A stretch of 16,146 nucleotides of DNA from an uncultured Candidatus Competibacteraceae bacterium (GTDB lineage: Bacteria; Pseudomonadota; Gammaproteobacteria; Competibacterales; Competibacteraceae): assembly GCA_937960715.1 (NCBI GenBank), contig CALGOO010000130.1, positions 1 through 16,146 on the forward strand, written 5' to 3'. Below the pieces are notes generated by a model that searched no databases, was not told the DNA's origin, and saw only the letters and a program-made list of their open reading frames with translations. A program made the translations under genes and the position numbers. This document shows positions 15,919 to 16,146 of this stretch, one piece after another (the first letter of the stretch is position 1; each line of letters opens with the position of its first letter).

Positions 15919-16146
15919 TCAATGCGTATTTCCTTCGTCGGCGCGCGACATCGGCGAACGGCGTTTTTCCCGCAACTCACGCACTTCCGCTTCGCTCAAG
16001 CCAGTCTTCTCCGCCAGCAGCCGGTCGTCGGCGATTACATCCAGCAGGTTTTGGGCGATGCGGAGGCGTTCTGCCCGTTGGCCTTCCTGTCGGCCTTCCT
16101 GTCGGCCTTCCTGTCGGCCTTCCTGTCGGCCTTCCTGTCGGCCTTC
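15919..16146 (-). CDS. C-terminal tail of an Rpn-family nuclease/transposase-like protein (partial)
   Basis: The minus-strand frame is open from the window edge to TGA at 15919-15921 (75 residues); the start and the catalytic domain lie to the right. The tail begins with repeated EGRQ units, then QRAERLRIAQNLLDVIADDRLLAEKTGLSEAEVRELREKRR. A run of EGRQEG repeats followed by a helix of the 'A..LL....D..IA..TGLS..EV..L' type is characteristic of the C-terminus of Rpn-family proteins (recombination-promoting nuclease, PD-(D/E)XK, formerly 'putative transposase') and related DUF4351 or transposase-like proteins. The nuclease core is not in view, so the family is inferred from the tail alone. It has no start codon in the window. 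Confidence 0.62.
   Translation of the reverse strand, partial: EGRQEGRQEGRQEGRQEGRQEGQRAERLRIAQNLLDVIADDRLLAEKTGLSEAEVRELREKRRSPMSRADEGNTH
16081..16146. repeat. 12-bp tandem repeat, 5.5 copies, running off the edge
   Basis: Unit GCCTTCCTGTCG repeated perfectly five times (16081-16140) plus a half unit, with the array continuing past the window end. On the minus strand each unit encodes Glu-Gly-Arg-Gln. The unit length keeps the frame. Confidence 0.95.

Noticed and set aside
16081..16146. Possible CRISPR array
   Set aside because: The 12-bp units are directly adjacent with no spacers and continue an open coding frame.

Overview
The window looks like a chromosomal segment of a high-GC gammaproteobacterium. 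Coding sequence is strongly GC-biased at third codon positions, and the housekeeping proteins (UppP, AroC, EttA, siroheme methyltransferase) read like gammaproteobacterial versions. There is no rRNA, tRNA, CRISPR array, phage gene or intact insertion sequence. The genus cannot be fixed from the sequence; a Competibacter-type or sulfur-oxidiser-type lineage is only a guess.

Left part (1-4412): the 3' end of a siroheme/uroporphyrinogen-III methyltransferase gene (+) converges on a secreted DUF4124 protein with a (Tyr-Pro)n stretch (-). Next come uppP and a tightly coupled SCP2-like gene (+), a weak terminator, then an ammonium transporter gene (+). The transporter has a textbook upstream region: a 17-bp palindromic NtrC-type site, then a correctly spaced sigma-54 -24/-12 element. 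A perfect 9-bp inverted repeat separates it from the minus-strand genes that follow.

Middle part (4420-8299): three closely spaced minus-strand genes, transcribed in the order EEP-family phosphodiesterase with membrane segments, Tat-exported beta-lactamase-fold serine hydrolase, MalY/PatB-type aminotransferase/C-S lyase. To their right is a gene-poor, locally AT-rich stretch (7731-8299). It may encode a short Cys/Gly-containing protein on the plus strand and ends in a strong hairpin.

Right part (8300-16146): a 1,090-residue minus-strand transmembrane Ser/Thr kinase whose extracytoplasmic half carries three TPR-like units, Glu-Pro linkers, a PEGA domain and a C-terminal run of MORN repeats. 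This is the most unusual protein here. Divergent from it are aroC and an MFS transporter of the HcaT/PPP type. These converge on ettA (ABC-F translation factor, -). The window ends in the C-terminal tail of an Rpn-family (PD-(D/E)XK nuclease/transposase-like) protein containing a 12-bp tandem repeat.

Two functional themes are visible. One is nitrogen metabolism: NtrC/sigma-54-controlled ammonium uptake, and possibly siroheme for nitrite or sulfite reduction. The other is the cell envelope: UppP, the periplasmic serine hydrolase, the secreted DUF4124 protein and the transmembrane kinase. Three genes and one gene tail carry in-frame 6- or 12-bp microsatellites that could vary in length without breaking the reading frame.
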